Source: Jeotgalibaca sp. MA1X17-3 (GTDB lineage: Bacteria; Bacillota; Bacilli; Lactobacillales; Aerococcaceae). Taken from it: a DNA stretch of 64,000 bases. The stretch is from the NCBI RefSeq assembly GCF_021513155.1, contig NZ_CP090983.1:68501-132500 (forward strand), written 5' to 3'. The notes below the pieces were generated by a model. The model made no database searches, was not told the origin of the DNA, and saw only the letters and a list, made by a program, of their open reading frames with translations. This document shows, piece by piece, positions 17,237 to 25,981 of this stretch. Each line of letters opens with the position of its first letter. The first letter of the stretch is position 1. Made by a program: the position numbers and the translations under genes.

Positions 17237-18867
17237 TTTTTTTGTGCCTCCTTGATTGTAATCACTTGTGGAATAGGTAGCTTACGAGTAATCCGATTCA
17301 TCACTGTTGTATAATACATATTGCCTTGAAAGAAGTCACGAGTATTTTCTGTAATTGTAATCTGTCCTTGAAAAATCATACTGCATCGATTGGCAGTAAC
17401 AGAAGCAAACTCAACATCATGTGTAACCATAATAATCGTCATACCTTCTACTTCAGCTAACTTACGTAATAACTGTTCCAGCTGAACTTTAGAATCAGGA
17501 TCTAGTCCCTTTGTTGGCTCATCAATTAACAAAATGCGAGGGTTCAAAAGCAATGTTCCAATCAAAGCTGCTTTTTGTAATTGACCTCCACTCAAATCAT
17601 AAGGGTGACGATGTTTAAAAGGCTCTAGATTAAATTTTTGTAGTAATTGAGTAATATGTTCTTCCGCATGAGGTACCTCAAATGCTTTCGTAATCATCAT
17701 GTATTCTTTCCATAGGCTATCTTGTAAAAAAAATAATTCCGGATTTTGTGGTAAGTAGCCCATTACTCGAGGATCCATTTTCTTTTGTTTCTTTCCATCT
17801 ACTTTCATACTACCGTGTTGAGATTTTAAAATACCATTCATAACCTTTAATAAAGTAGACTTCCCGGTTCCATTTGCTCCGAGAATGGCATGAATTTCAC
17901 CTGCACGAAAAGAAACCGATAAATTATTCAGAACCAATGGAGAATAAGGATCATATTGATAATCTATTTCCTTTAACTCCAAGATATTATTCTTTTCTTT
18001 TTCGATATTCTCAGTTTGAAAATCACTTTCTAGAATCGTTTTTTGTTCTAACCATTGCTTCGCTTCTTTTACACTTAACGGTATTTCTTCTTCATTGATA
18101 TGATTACTATACGTTAAATATAGTCGAGCGGCATTAGGGAGATAACTTTTTAAAAGGGTATCATTCGCAAGTTTTCCTACAATTTTTTTTGTTTCTCCAA
18201 AATGAACCAAATTCCCTTGGTCTAAAACCATTACTTTATCGGCTACGGAAAAGAGCTCCTCCAAGCGATGTTCAGCTATGATAACGGTAATCCCAAATTC
18301 GTCATTTAAACGAGCTAGCGTTGAAATGAATTCTTTAGCCGCTATTGGATCGAGTTGACCTGTTGGTTCATCCAACAAAAGAATATCAGGATCCAGTAGT
18401 AACACTGAAGCCAAGTTAATTAATTGCTTTTGTCCTCCTGATAATTCATCCGTTTTTTTTGTTAGTAAATCACCTAAATCAAAAAAGTGAACCATTTCGG
18501 CAACTTTTTTTCGCATTTCTCCTGTTGTAAATCCCATATTTTCTAATCCAAATAATAATTCATCCATTACTGTATCCATCACAATTTGATTGTCCGGATT
18601 TTGAAATACCATTCCAATTTCTTTTGCTCGAATCAATGGTGTATGATTACTCATTGGCTGAGATTTATAGATCATTTCTCCTTCTGTTTCACCATGAGGA
18701 GCTATATCCATTTTCAACAAACGTAATAGAGTGGACTTCCCACTCCCGGATGAGCCACAAAGAACAATAAACTCTCCTTTTTCAACAGAAAAAGTGAGGT
18801 CATTTAGTGCACGTTGCTTTTCTTCTGGGTAAGAGAAGCAGATTCCTCTAGTTGATATAATTTCCAC
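17212..18867 (-). CDS. Fused ECF transporter ATPase (EcfA-EcfA')
   Basis: A 551-residue protein with two full ABC ATPase domains in one chain. Domain 1 has Walker A GSSGSGKST (~38), signature LSGGQ and Walker B ILLLDEP. Domain 2 has Walker A GANGTGKST (~330), signature LSGGQ and ILLIDEP. ECF ATPases are more often two separate genes; the fusion is typical of dedicated systems. It energises uptake by the T and S subunits of the same operon. It overlaps EcfT by 64 bases and the S component by 25, indicating translational coupling. Confidence 0.95.
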   Translation of the reverse strand: MEIISTRGICFSYPEEKQRALNDLTFSVEKGEFIVLCGSSGSGKSTLLRLLKMDIAPHGETEGEMIYKSQPMSNHTPLIRAKEIGMVFQNPDNQIVMDTVMDELLFGLENMGFTTGEMRKKVAEMVHFFDLGDLLTKKTDELSGGQKQLINLASVLLLDPDILLLDEPTGQLDPIAAKEFISTLARLNDEFGITVIIAEHRLEELFSVADKVMVLDQGNLVHFGETKKIVGKLANDTLLKSYLPNAARLYLTYSNHINEEEIPLSVKEAKQWLEQKTILESDFQTENIEKEKNNILELKEIDYQYDPYSPLVLNNLSVSFRAGEIHAILGANGTGKSTLLKVMNGILKSQHGSMKVDGKKQKKMDPRVMGYLPQNPELFFLQDSLWKEYMMITKAFEVPHAEEHITQLLQKFNLEPFKHRHPYDLSGGQLQKAALIGTLLLNPRILLIDEPTKGLDPDSKVQLEQLLRKLAEVEGMTIIMVTHDVEFASVTANRCSMIFQGQITITENTRDFFQGNMYYTTVMNRITRKLPIPQVITIKEAQKKWLVQNKS

Positions 18868-19766
18868 TTAATAACTTCCCTTCCTTCCATTACTATGGGA
18901 AACCCAATAAAGAGAACCCAAATCACCATTAATATATTTTGAAATCCACCTTGCCAGAACGGTTCTAATTGAGGGAGCAATTCGAGAACACCTATTTGAG
19001 TTCTCCATCCGTAGAATAGCATAACACCACTAGTTAAAAGAAACAGTAAAGCTAGATAGTCTCGGCGTTGCATTTGAAATGCGTGGTAGTGACTCCTTCT
19101 CCCTGTACCATATCCTCTAGCTGTCATTGAGTCGGCTGCTTGAATCGAATCCTCTAAAGATCCGCTCAATAACATTTGTAGTAATTGCATTCCATTTTTA
19201 GCTCGCTGGCGGATGTTTCCTTCTTTTATCGATAATCCTTTTACAGATTGCATATCTTGCATGTCATTAATCTTCCTTCTTAAAAGTGGAACAAAACGCA
19301 TGGCTAACATAATCAGCAGTGTCCATTGTTGACTAAATTTTGAAAAGACGAATAGAAATTTATCTGTTGTAAATAATATATTAAATGTTACAAACAAAGC
19401 CAAAATCCCTACTAGCGTTAGAGCAATCATTGCTCCTTGAATGATTGCTTCTAGCATAATTTGTTTATTAAATAAGTAAAATAAAATATGGTTTCCTCGT
19501 TGATTAAATAAAGGTGTTAGTACAAATGTAAACAATCCCATAGTGATCATGAGTGTAGTCCATTTTTTTAATTCTCTTCCCTTATCTAGCATCATATTGA
19601 ATAGTATGATTAAAAGAAAAGATATCATTAAAAAGATGGGATGCTGATATAACATGATTCCTGTTACTGTTCCTACAAAATAAATCAACAAAACAAATGG
19701 GTGGGTAGAGCGGATTCCTCTTACCAATCTCCAGAATCCTCTAAATAATTTTTCGTATAATTCCAA
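18804..19766 (-). CDS. ECF transporter transmembrane (T) component
   Basis: A 320-residue EcfT. Several hydrophobic helices are followed by the two coupling helices with Ala-Arg-Gly-type motifs, seen here as DSIQAADSMTARGYGTGRR. It couples the fused ATPase to the S component. The chosen start is TTG 19766, which overlaps the upstream DUF4430 gene by 46 bases and has GGAG ten bases before it; TTG 19727 is an alternative. The long overlaps on both sides indicate one polycistronic unit. Confidence 0.92.
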   Translation of the reverse strand: MELYEKLFRGFWRLVRGIRSTHPFVLLIYFVGTVTGIMLYQHPIFLMISFLLIILFNMMLDKGRELKKWTTLMITMGLFTFVLTPLFNQRGNHILFYLFNKQIMLEAIIQGAMIALTLVGILALFVTFNILFTTDKFLFVFSKFSQQWTLLIMLAMRFVPLLRRKINDMQDMQSVKGLSIKEGNIRQRAKNGMQLLQMLLSGSLEDSIQAADSMTARGYGTGRRSHYHAFQMQRRDYLALLFLLTSGVMLFYGWRTQIGVLELLPQLEPFWQGGFQNILMVIWVLFIGFPIVMEGREVIKWKLYQLEESASLTQKKSNVH

Positions 19767-20665
19767 TTAACAGAATCTCCAGGTTCCACAGCGTAAGCAC
19801 CCGCGCTTCGATCAATCATCTTTCCGTTTACACGTATGTGCCATCCACTTAACTCACCCTCATCAAATTCGTACAAATTAGCAATTCCACGCATATATGC
19901 AGAACTACCAGAACCAGTTATTTCATATTGAATACCATTCTGTTTAAAGATTCGAAGAGTAACATCTAGAGCTGTATCTCCCTCGCTGTACTCCACTGCC
20001 GTATTATTTAGAATCGTCCCTTTAACGGAAGGATCACTCGTAACAGAAACCGTAACCGTTTCTACAGGAATTACTACTTCAGGCACCTCTTCTGGCTTTT
20101 CAACAGGAGCTTCTGTGGTTTCTACAGGAGCTACTGGTGTTTCAACAGGCGGAGTCATTTCTTCAACTTCTTCCTCTACTTTAGGAGGAGTGGGTTGGAC
20201 TGGTTTCTCAGAAGGTTTACTTTCTTTTTGCTCTTTCTTTTGACTTTGTGGAGAGTTAGATGATGAATAATCCAAATCTGATTTTATAGATTCTTCATTT
20301 GGTTTTTCTATCTTTTTAATAGTGGTATCATTTTTTTCTGTTTTTTCTGATTCTTTACTTATAGACTTGTTATCTTTAATAATATTTGAAGAATTACTCT
20401 CTTTTTCTAGGCTACTTTTACTACTTTCTTCTGATGATTTTTTATCAGACTCTTTCCTAGCGGTCTTTGAACTTGTTTTCTTTTTATCATCTTTAGAAGT
20501 ATTTGGTTCTTCATTGTTGGATGATAATGAAAAAGAGCTACTTTCAGAAAAAGCTATTTCTTTTTTATTATTACTTGAATCCGAATTTACTGCTTTAATA
20601 CCGACGGCCAGTAAGAGAACGAAAATCAATGCTATAAATATGGAGAGATTTCGTTTTGATTTCAT
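19721..20665 (-). CDS. Membrane-anchored DUF4430 (transcobalamin C-terminal-like) protein
   Basis: A 314-residue surface protein. An N-terminal hydrophobic segment (about 8-25) has no lipobox and no clear signal-peptidase site, so it is probably a membrane anchor. Then come a long Ser/Lys/Glu-rich region (~27-165), a Pro/Val/Glu-rich stalk (~150-205), and a C-terminal DUF4430 domain (~205-314; GWHIRVNGKMIDRSAGAY). DUF4430 is the bacterial counterpart of the C-terminal beta domain of transcobalamin and intrinsic factor. Placed between the wall-anchored protein and the ECF genes, it could hand cobalamin from wall to membrane; that is inference. RBS AAAGGAG. Confidence 0.9.
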   Translation of the reverse strand: MKSKRNLSIFIALIFVLLLAVGIKAVNSDSSNNKKEIAFSESSSFSLSSNNEEPNTSKDDKKKTSSKTARKESDKKSSEESSKSSLEKESNSSNIIKDNKSISKESEKTEKNDTTIKKIEKPNEESIKSDLDYSSSNSPQSQKKEQKESKPSEKPVQPTPPKVEEEVEEMTPPVETPVAPVETTEAPVEKPEEVPEVVIPVETVTVSVTSDPSVKGTILNNTAVEYSEGDTALDVTLRIFKQNGIQYEITGSGSSAYMRGIANLYEFDEGELSGWHIRVNGKMIDRSAGAYAVEPGDSVNWNYTKNYLEDSGDW

Positions 20666-20758
20666 TACTTTTCTCCTTTTTCTAATATTATTTTGAATCT
20701 AGTCATTATTTTAATTTTGAATAAAATTTAATCCCAGATTGAATCAACAAACACCTAT

Positions 20759-20798
20759 ACGCATCAAGTGGGAAAGGAACGTTCACCACTTAATGCGT
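20759..20798 (-). other. Intercistronic hairpin after the wall-anchored protein gene
   Basis: Arms 20759-20771 and 20786-20798 pair at 12 of 13 positions. No T-run follows on the minus strand. It probably adjusts expression of the downstream ECF genes relative to the abundant surface protein. Confidence 0.55.
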
Positions 20799-20845
20799 AA
20801 GGGAAGGAGATATCAAAAGGAATACTTTTTATTTATATAGAGTTT

Positions 20846-23800
20846 TTAAATTTTAGTATGTTTCTTTCTATTTACATAGATAATTATGGATCCCATTGTA
20901 ATGGTTAGTAATCCTAATATTGCCACGTTACTTTCTTCTAATCCTGTATCTGGTAATTTTTCTTCAGAATGATTCGCATTATTTTTTTCATTAGTATTGC
21001 TTGGATCTACTGGGTCTGTTGGATCTACTGGATCTGTTGGGTCCAATGGGTCTGTTGGATCTACTGGATCTGTTGGATCTACTGGATCTGTTGGGTCCAA
21101 TGGGTCTGTTGGATCTACTGGATCTGTTGGGTCCACTGGGTCCGTTGGATCTACTGGATCTGTTGGGTCCACTGGGTCTGTTGGATCTACTGGATCCGTT
21201 GGGTCCACTGGGTCCGTTGGATCTACTGGATCTGTTGGGTCCACTGGGTCCGTTGGATCTACTGGATCTACTGGGTCCACTGGGTCTGTTGGATCTACTG
21301 GATCTACTGGGTCTACTGGGTCTACTGGGTCTACTGGGTCCGTTGGAACTTCGGTAGGATTTGGATTCTGATAAATTGATCCTGTTCCTCCCACAAATTT
21401 TTCATAAGCTACAAAGGCTAGTAATGCTTGTTGCGTAGCCATGCCATTTGATTTTCCATCTTTAATAACATGAGCATATCCTTCGTCTTCTTGTTTAAAT
21501 TCTAATAAGTGTTCCAGCAAGTTTCCACCTGGTTTTGTAAATGCTTCACTTGTTGGGTCAATTCCTACAGAAGCTAGTCCAACAATAGCTTGGGAAATAG
21601 ACTCACTTGAATCTCCCCCATTCCATGTATCAAAGAAGCCACCATTCTCTTGTTGCATGGTTGACATAACCGTTACAGCACGATCTATTGCCGTTTTTAC
21701 ATCCGCGCGGTCTTGGTAAGGTGCTAACGCCGATAAAGCCATTCCAGTGATGTCCATGCTAGGAGTATTTCCGAAAAATGACCAGCCTCCATCTGCTAAT
21801 TGATTTTTCAATATTCCATCAATTAAAGTTTCGCGTGTTCCTTCTGTGACTTCATAGTCATTACTATCCAAGGCAATTAACGTATAGATGTAATTATTGA
21901 TAAGTGTGCTTTCTTGTTCTAACATATTTTCAATTAAATTGTATCCAGCAAAGTTAGTCGCATCTTTCCCTTGTAAAGACAAAGAGATGATAACTTTTTG
22001 AAGGTTTAAGCTATTCAGCTTTCCGTCATTTTCTTTCAGTACTGTTTCAATAGAATCCAGGTAACTTGTTGGAATCTCGAAATCAGTAACATGTGCAAGA
22101 CTCCAAATCCACCACTCACTAAAGTACTCAAACGTGATATCGTTAGAATCAATATAATTTAGAACTCCTTGAATTTGAGCTGCAATATCTACTTGACTTG
22201 GGGCTACTGGGTCCGTTGGAACTTCGGTAGGATTTGGATTCTGATAAATTGACCCTGTTCCTCCTACAAATTTTTCATAAGCTACAAGTGCTTGTAATGC
22301 TTGTTGCGTAGCCATGCCATTTGATTTTCCATCTTTAATAACATGAGCATATCCTTCGTCTTCTTGTTTAAATTCTAATAAGTGTTCCAGCAAGTTTCCA
22401 CCTGGCTTTGTGAATGCTTCACTTGTTGGATCAATTCCTACAGAAGTCAAGCCAATGATTGCTTGGGAAATGGATTCACTTGAATCTCCCCCATTCCATG
22501 AGTCAAAGAAACCACCATTTTCTTGTTGCATCGTTGACATAACTGTTACGGCACGATCTATGGCTGTTTTTACATCCGCGCGGTCTTGGTATGGCGCTAA
22601 CGCTGATAGGGCCATTCCAGTAATATCCATACTTGGTGTATTTCCGAAAAATGACCAAGCTCCACCTTCTAATTCTTTACTCAATATCCCATCAATTAAA
22701 GCTTCTCGTGTTCCTTCTGTGACTTCATAATCATTGCTATCTAGCGCGATTAACGTATAGATATAATTATTGATTAACGTACTTTCTTGCTCTAACATAT
22801 TATCAACTAAATTATATCCAGCTACGTCAGTAGCATCTATTCCTTGTAAAGATAATGAAATGATTACTTTTTGAAGCTCTAGACCATTTAATTTTCCATC
22901 TTTTTCTTTTAGTACTGTTTCAATAGAATCCAGGTAGCTTGTTGGAATCTCAAAATCAGTAACATGAGCTAAACTCCAGATCCACCACTCACTAAAGTAC
23001 TCAAAAGTGGTGTCATTTGAATCAATATAGTTTAAAACTCCTTGAATCTGAGCTGCAATATCTACTTGATTGGGAGTTTCTGGACTTGTTGGATCTACTG
23101 GATCTACCGGATCCGTTGGCTCTCCAGGACTTTGTGGTTCCTCGGGATCTGTTGACTCTCCAGGATTTTCTGGTTCTTCTGGATTTTCTGGTTCTTCTGG
23201 ATTTTCTGAGTCTGAAAAATTTTGAATTTCCAATTGAATATGATCTCCATCGTTCAATAAAGTGGTAATTACTCCATTTTCAGATACTTTATTATTTACT
23301 GATAAATTCCAATAATCAAACTCACCTAGTGTTTGATTTCCAATATTATTGATGTAAGTGAAGTACGTTTCATCTACCGCTACATTTAATTTTAATGAAT
23401 TACTAGATGCTGCTTGATAAAGGGCGTCATAAGCAGAACTTCTTGCATCTAATGAAACATTAGTTTCTGGCATTACCAAATTACCATTTAAATCTTTTGC
23501 TGAAACGGTAACTGAAATATCTGGATCATTTTCTTCAGGATTCATAGATATCAATACAAAGTTTAAGTTATCTCCATGACTGATTTTGTAATTGGAAACA
23601 CCTACTTGAGAATACTCCCCTTGTGTAAGGAAAGACCAATAATTGTTTATACCGTCCCCTTCAACATTTCCAATTGCTTCAACGAATTGACCTAAACCAC
23701 CATCAAATTCAGTAGTAGCCACTTCAACTCCCTGCTTTTCAGCCGCTGAAATTAATGCATCATAAGCAGTAGCCCCTTCTTCAACTTTTACAGCTGTTAA

Positions 23801-23959
23801 AGGAAGAACTTTATTCCCTTCACTATCTGTTGCTTGAACAGTTACAGCATGATCTAACGTGGCTGCTAACGTTTCTTGGGGAATGAACCCAATAACACTG
23901 CCTAATGTAAATAAAAAAGAAAGTATTAAAATACTGATTTTTCTTAACTTTTTGTTCAT
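20846..23959 (-). CDS. LPXTG-anchored transcobalamin/intrinsic-factor-like surface protein
   Basis: A 1037-residue cell-wall protein. Order: signal peptide (~1-32), two DUF4430 domains (~35-140 and ~147-250), an acidic Pro-rich linker (~252-300), two nearly identical ~285-residue alpha/alpha-toroid units of the terpenoid-cyclase/cobalamin-binding fold (each with WWIWSLAHVTDFEIP, FFGNTPSMDITGMALSA, ENGGFFD), a (PVDPTD)n stalk of ~120 residues, sortase signal LPDTG (~1002-1006), membrane helix and basic tail. Animal intrinsic factor and transcobalamin combine an alpha6/alpha6 barrel with a DUF4430-like domain. With a cobalamin riboswitch upstream and an ECF importer downstream, the protein most likely captures cobalamin at the cell surface. 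Corrinoid binding is unproven. RBS GGAGTG. Confidence 0.93.
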   Translation of the reverse strand: MNKKLRKISILILSFLFTLGSVIGFIPQETLAATLDHAVTVQATDSEGNKVLPLTAVKVEEGATAYDALISAAEKQGVEVATTEFDGGLGQFVEAIGNVEGDGINNYWSFLTQGEYSQVGVSNYKISHGDNLNFVLISMNPEENDPDISVTVSAKDLNGNLVMPETNVSLDARSSAYDALYQAASSNSLKLNVAVDETYFTYINNIGNQTLGEFDYWNLSVNNKVSENGVITTLLNDGDHIQLEIQNFSDSENPEEPENPEEPENPGESTDPEEPQSPGEPTDPVDPVDPTSPETPNQVDIAAQIQGVLNYIDSNDTTFEYFSEWWIWSLAHVTDFEIPTSYLDSIETVLKEKDGKLNGLELQKVIISLSLQGIDATDVAGYNLVDNMLEQESTLINNYIYTLIALDSNDYEVTEGTREALIDGILSKELEGGAWSFFGNTPSMDITGMALSALAPYQDRADVKTAIDRAVTVMSTMQQENGGFFDSWNGGDSSESISQAIIGLTSVGIDPTSEAFTKPGGNLLEHLLEFKQEDEGYAHVIKDGKSNGMATQQALQALVAYEKFVGGTGSIYQNPNPTEVPTDPVAPSQVDIAAQIQGVLNYIDSNDITFEYFSEWWIWSLAHVTDFEIPTSYLDSIETVLKENDGKLNSLNLQKVIISLSLQGKDATNFAGYNLIENMLEQESTLINNYIYTLIALDSNDYEVTEGTRETLIDGILKNQLADGGWSFFGNTPSMDITGMALSALAPYQDRADVKTAIDRAVTVMSTMQQENGGFFDTWNGGDSSESISQAIVGLASVGIDPTSEAFTKPGGNLLEHLLEFKQEDEGYAHVIKDGKSNGMATQQALLAFVAYEKFVGGTGSIYQNPNPTEVPTDPVDPVDPVDPVDPVDPTDPVDPVDPVDPTDPVDPTDPVDPTDPVDPTDPVDPTDPVDPTDPVDPTDPVDPTDPVDPTDPLDPTDPVDPTDPVDPTDPLDPTDPVDPTDPVDPSNTNEKNNANHSEEKLPDTGLEESNVAILGLLTITMGSIIIYVNRKKHTKI
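20997..21350. repeat. Short tandem repeats encoding the PVDPTDP wall stalk
   Basis: About 350 bases of 9- and 18-base units (ggatctactg, gggtccactg and variants) encode DPT/DPV repeats. They also create long open frames on the opposite strand with no coding value. The tract is a likely site for length variation by slippage. Confidence 0.9.
21370..23070. repeat. Tandem duplication of the ~850-base toroid module
   Basis: The segments ~21370-22195 and ~22210-23065 encode almost the same ~285 residues, including the linker QNPNPTEVPTDPV. Differences are mostly third-position, showing a fairly recent internal duplication. Confidence 0.85.
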
Positions 23960-24015
23960 TTGTACACTCCTATTACTTTATTTATTCTTTTCAATATAAT
24001 AACCAAAACTTAAAT

Positions 24016-24050
24016 CAAAAAAATACACCTCTTTTAACGAGATGCATGTA
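24016..24050 (-). terminator. Attenuator terminator of the cobalamin riboswitch
   Basis: Hairpin GCATCTC / GAGGTGT with G-U pairs followed by a run of seven T on the minus strand, between the aptamer and the surface-protein start. It is the probable expression platform: cobalamin binding should favour its formation. Confidence 0.75.
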
Positions 24051-24090
24051 AGCGTTTTATGAACATGCAAACGAAATAATTCATTTGCAT
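24034..24090 (-). CDS. Possible 18-codon leader ORF in the riboswitch leader
   Basis: ATG at 24088-24090 follows GGGAGG at a good distance and opens an 18-codon frame (MQMNYFVCMFIKRLHASR) ending at TAA 24034-24036. The stop lies inside the terminator hairpin, so translation could affect attenuation. It may be fortuitous; there is no evidence of conservation. Confidence 0.35.
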   Translation of the reverse strand: MQMNYFVCMFIKRLHASR

Positions 24091-24130
24091 ACACACCTCC
24101 CTATACTCGTAGTTGGAATGGTAGAAAATA

Positions 24131-24288
24131 GGCAGATATCCTGGCTTGTGGTTTTTGCTTTCTATTGCCTTCCCATCTTGATGACAGTGGCATAATAATA
24201 GAAAACTCGCACTTACAGTGGCGGTACCGCGTCGGATTTGAACCGAACTTTCCTTTTATTGACATCACTTAATGATGTTAACCTATTA
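24131..24288 (-). ncRNA. Cobalamin (B12) riboswitch
   Basis: On the minus strand the aptamer landmarks occur in order: an initial GGTTAAC segment, the AAATCCGACGCGGTACCGCC core, CACTGTAA, the TATGCCACTG strand, GATGGGAAGGC, and the B12 box AGCCAGGATATCTGCC (plus coordinates ~24131-24146). It lies ~170 bases before the LPXTG surface-protein gene and should repress the whole transport operon when cobalamin is plentiful. Confidence 0.93.
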
Positions 24289-24311
24289 TTCAGTATTTAA
24301 TTTCTACTTTC

Positions 24312-24340
24312 ATTATATGGGACAAAAACTTGTTTTACAA
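24312..24340 (-). promoter_or_regulatory. Promoter of the B12-transport operon
   Basis: -35 TTGTAA (24335-24340) and perfect -10 TATAAT (24312-24317), spacer 17, ~25 bases before the riboswitch. Confidence 0.8.
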
Positions 24341-24571
24341 CTAAATGAAGAAAAACTAATTTTTCAATTTTTAATTATCATAGATGCTATATTTTTATTA
24401 CAAAAAAACCAATCCGTTTTATACGTTCTACCTGTATTTACAACGCTAAAGTACTTTTTCAAAGTCTATAACTGTATCTATAGATGGGTTTTACTAACAC
24501 CCGTTACAATTAACTGGTTTTTATAACGCCGCCCGTTCTATCTTGTTTGACACAAAAATATCTATTCACAC
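24341..24571. other. Intergenic region with no recognised gene
   Basis: About 230 bases of AT-rich sequence between the riboswitch promoter and the MFS terminator. Open frames here are short and lack convincing ribosome-binding sites. I see nothing else in it. Confidence 0.6.
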
Positions 24572-24618
24572 AAAAAAAGAAAGTAAGAAGTTCTTTAGAA
24601 CATTTCTCACTTTCTTAT
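24572..24618. terminator. Terminator downstream of the MFS gene
   Basis: Stem of ~13 bases with one mismatch (24577-24589 with 24604-24616) followed by a T-run on the minus strand. Confidence 0.75.
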
Positions 24619-24624
24619 TATCTA

Positions 24625-25830
24625 TTAAATTTTAACCTCAGAAATAACTCTTTTTCGTTCAATCACTATATATGTCGCTATACTTACAATCATCAATCCA
24701 ATCATGATAATAATACTTTGCATTCCGAAAAACAAATCAAAGTGATCAGATAAAACTCCTACAAAGGTAGGTGCAACAGTTGCTCCAATTCCTCCTGTGA
24801 CTAAAATCCATCCCATAGCCATCGGGTATTGTTTGATGGACACTCCAGCTAAAGTTACAGCAGTTGGATAAATCCCTCCCATCGTTGCTCCAAGAGCCAA
24901 TGAAGAGAGAATAACTGTTAGAGTAGTTTGACTATAAATCAGAGCTACAAAGGAAACAAACATACCTAAGCTGATACCAATCAACAATCTTTTTCTAGAC
25001 ATTTTCCCACTCACTATAGAGCAGTATACTCGACCAATTAAAATACCTAGCCATAGAAAACTGGAAAGTAGCTGAGCTTTTTCTAGAACCAAAACATTCG
25101 TATCTACAAAAAACTTCACTAACCAACCTGTTATTGCAGCTTCACTACACATATAGAAAAACAAAATAGCAATAATAACCCAAAATAGACTATCTTTTAA
25201 AAATTCAAATGAAATTTTCCGTTTTTCTTTCGGTAGTACTTGTACATCAATATCTGCTTTTGAAAAGAAGATTTGTGAAAGAATAATAAAAACAATAATC
25301 ATAATTAATATTAATTTCCAACCTTCACCACCCACATTTGCCATTGTTAAAGTCAATAAAAATGGTGAAATCAATGCTCCAATTGCAAAGATAGCATGCA
25401 TAAGGTTTAGAGCTTGCGGGCTACTATTAGAAACGTCATTTACTGTTTTATTTGTGAAGTTTGAAACACTTCCTCGACTGATCCCAACGAAGAAAAAAGC
25501 GAGAAACAAGAAAAATGCATGACCTACTCCACTAATTAAAATAATAAAACCAATGATTACAAAACTTCCTAACACAACCACTGATTTTTTCAGACCTAAG
25601 TATAAGGGAACAATCCCACTTAGAAAACCTGCTACTAAGTTCCCAATTTGTTGTCCTGAAACAAGTAAACCACTAACAGTGTCATCTAATTGATACTTAT
25701 CACTAAGTATCGGTAAGAGCGAACCAAAAAGCATTCCATATAATCCATTAACAAAAAACATAAAAAAGCTAACGCCAATTATATATTGTGCCTTCTTGTC
25801 TAAACGCCCATAAAATGAATTTTGAAACAT
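24625..25830 (-). CDS. MFS transporter
   Basis: A 401-residue major facilitator protein with about twelve helices. The region after helix 2 (GIVPLYLGLKKS) and the cytoplasmic loop after helix 6 fit the fold; the N-half pattern (GLLVSGQQIGNLVAG) resembles sugar/FucP-like MFS members. The substrate is unknown. It lies 151 bases after the MATE gene on the same strand with its own terminator. Proximity to the uronate locus hints at a sugar or sugar-acid substrate, but that is weak. Confidence 0.9.
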   Translation of the reverse strand: MFQNSFYGRLDKKAQYIIGVSFFMFFVNGLYGMLFGSLLPILSDKYQLDDTVSGLLVSGQQIGNLVAGFLSGIVPLYLGLKKSVVVLGSFVIIGFIILISGVGHAFFLFLAFFFVGISRGSVSNFTNKTVNDVSNSSPQALNLMHAIFAIGALISPFLLTLTMANVGGEGWKLILIMIIVFIILSQIFFSKADIDVQVLPKEKRKISFEFLKDSLFWVIIAILFFYMCSEAAITGWLVKFFVDTNVLVLEKAQLLSSFLWLGILIGRVYCSIVSGKMSRKRLLIGISLGMFVSFVALIYSQTTLTVILSSLALGATMGGIYPTAVTLAGVSIKQYPMAMGWILVTGGIGATVAPTFVGVLSDHFDLFFGMQSIIIMIGLMIVSIATYIVIERKRVISEVKI

Positions 25831-25981
25831 AATAGCCTCCTAAAATACAATGATCATTATATGTAATTTTCACCAATATCTTTGATGAATGAATGGCAAT
25901 CCTCTTTTTCAGGAGCCTTATCTATGTCAATATTCAATTATATCAATTTTGATCCACGTTTACTTCATAAATAGAAATGCA

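Noticed and set aside
20997..21350. Possible CRISPR array
   Set aside because: Repeats are 9-18 bases, contiguous, without unique spacers, and keep a protein reading frame.
20969..21379. Three long open frames on the plus strand made of WIYWICW, GSTGSV or LLDLLGP repeats
   Set aside because: They are reading-frame shadows of the short DNA repeats coding for the PVDPTDP stalk on the minus strand; no ribosome-binding sites and implausible composition.
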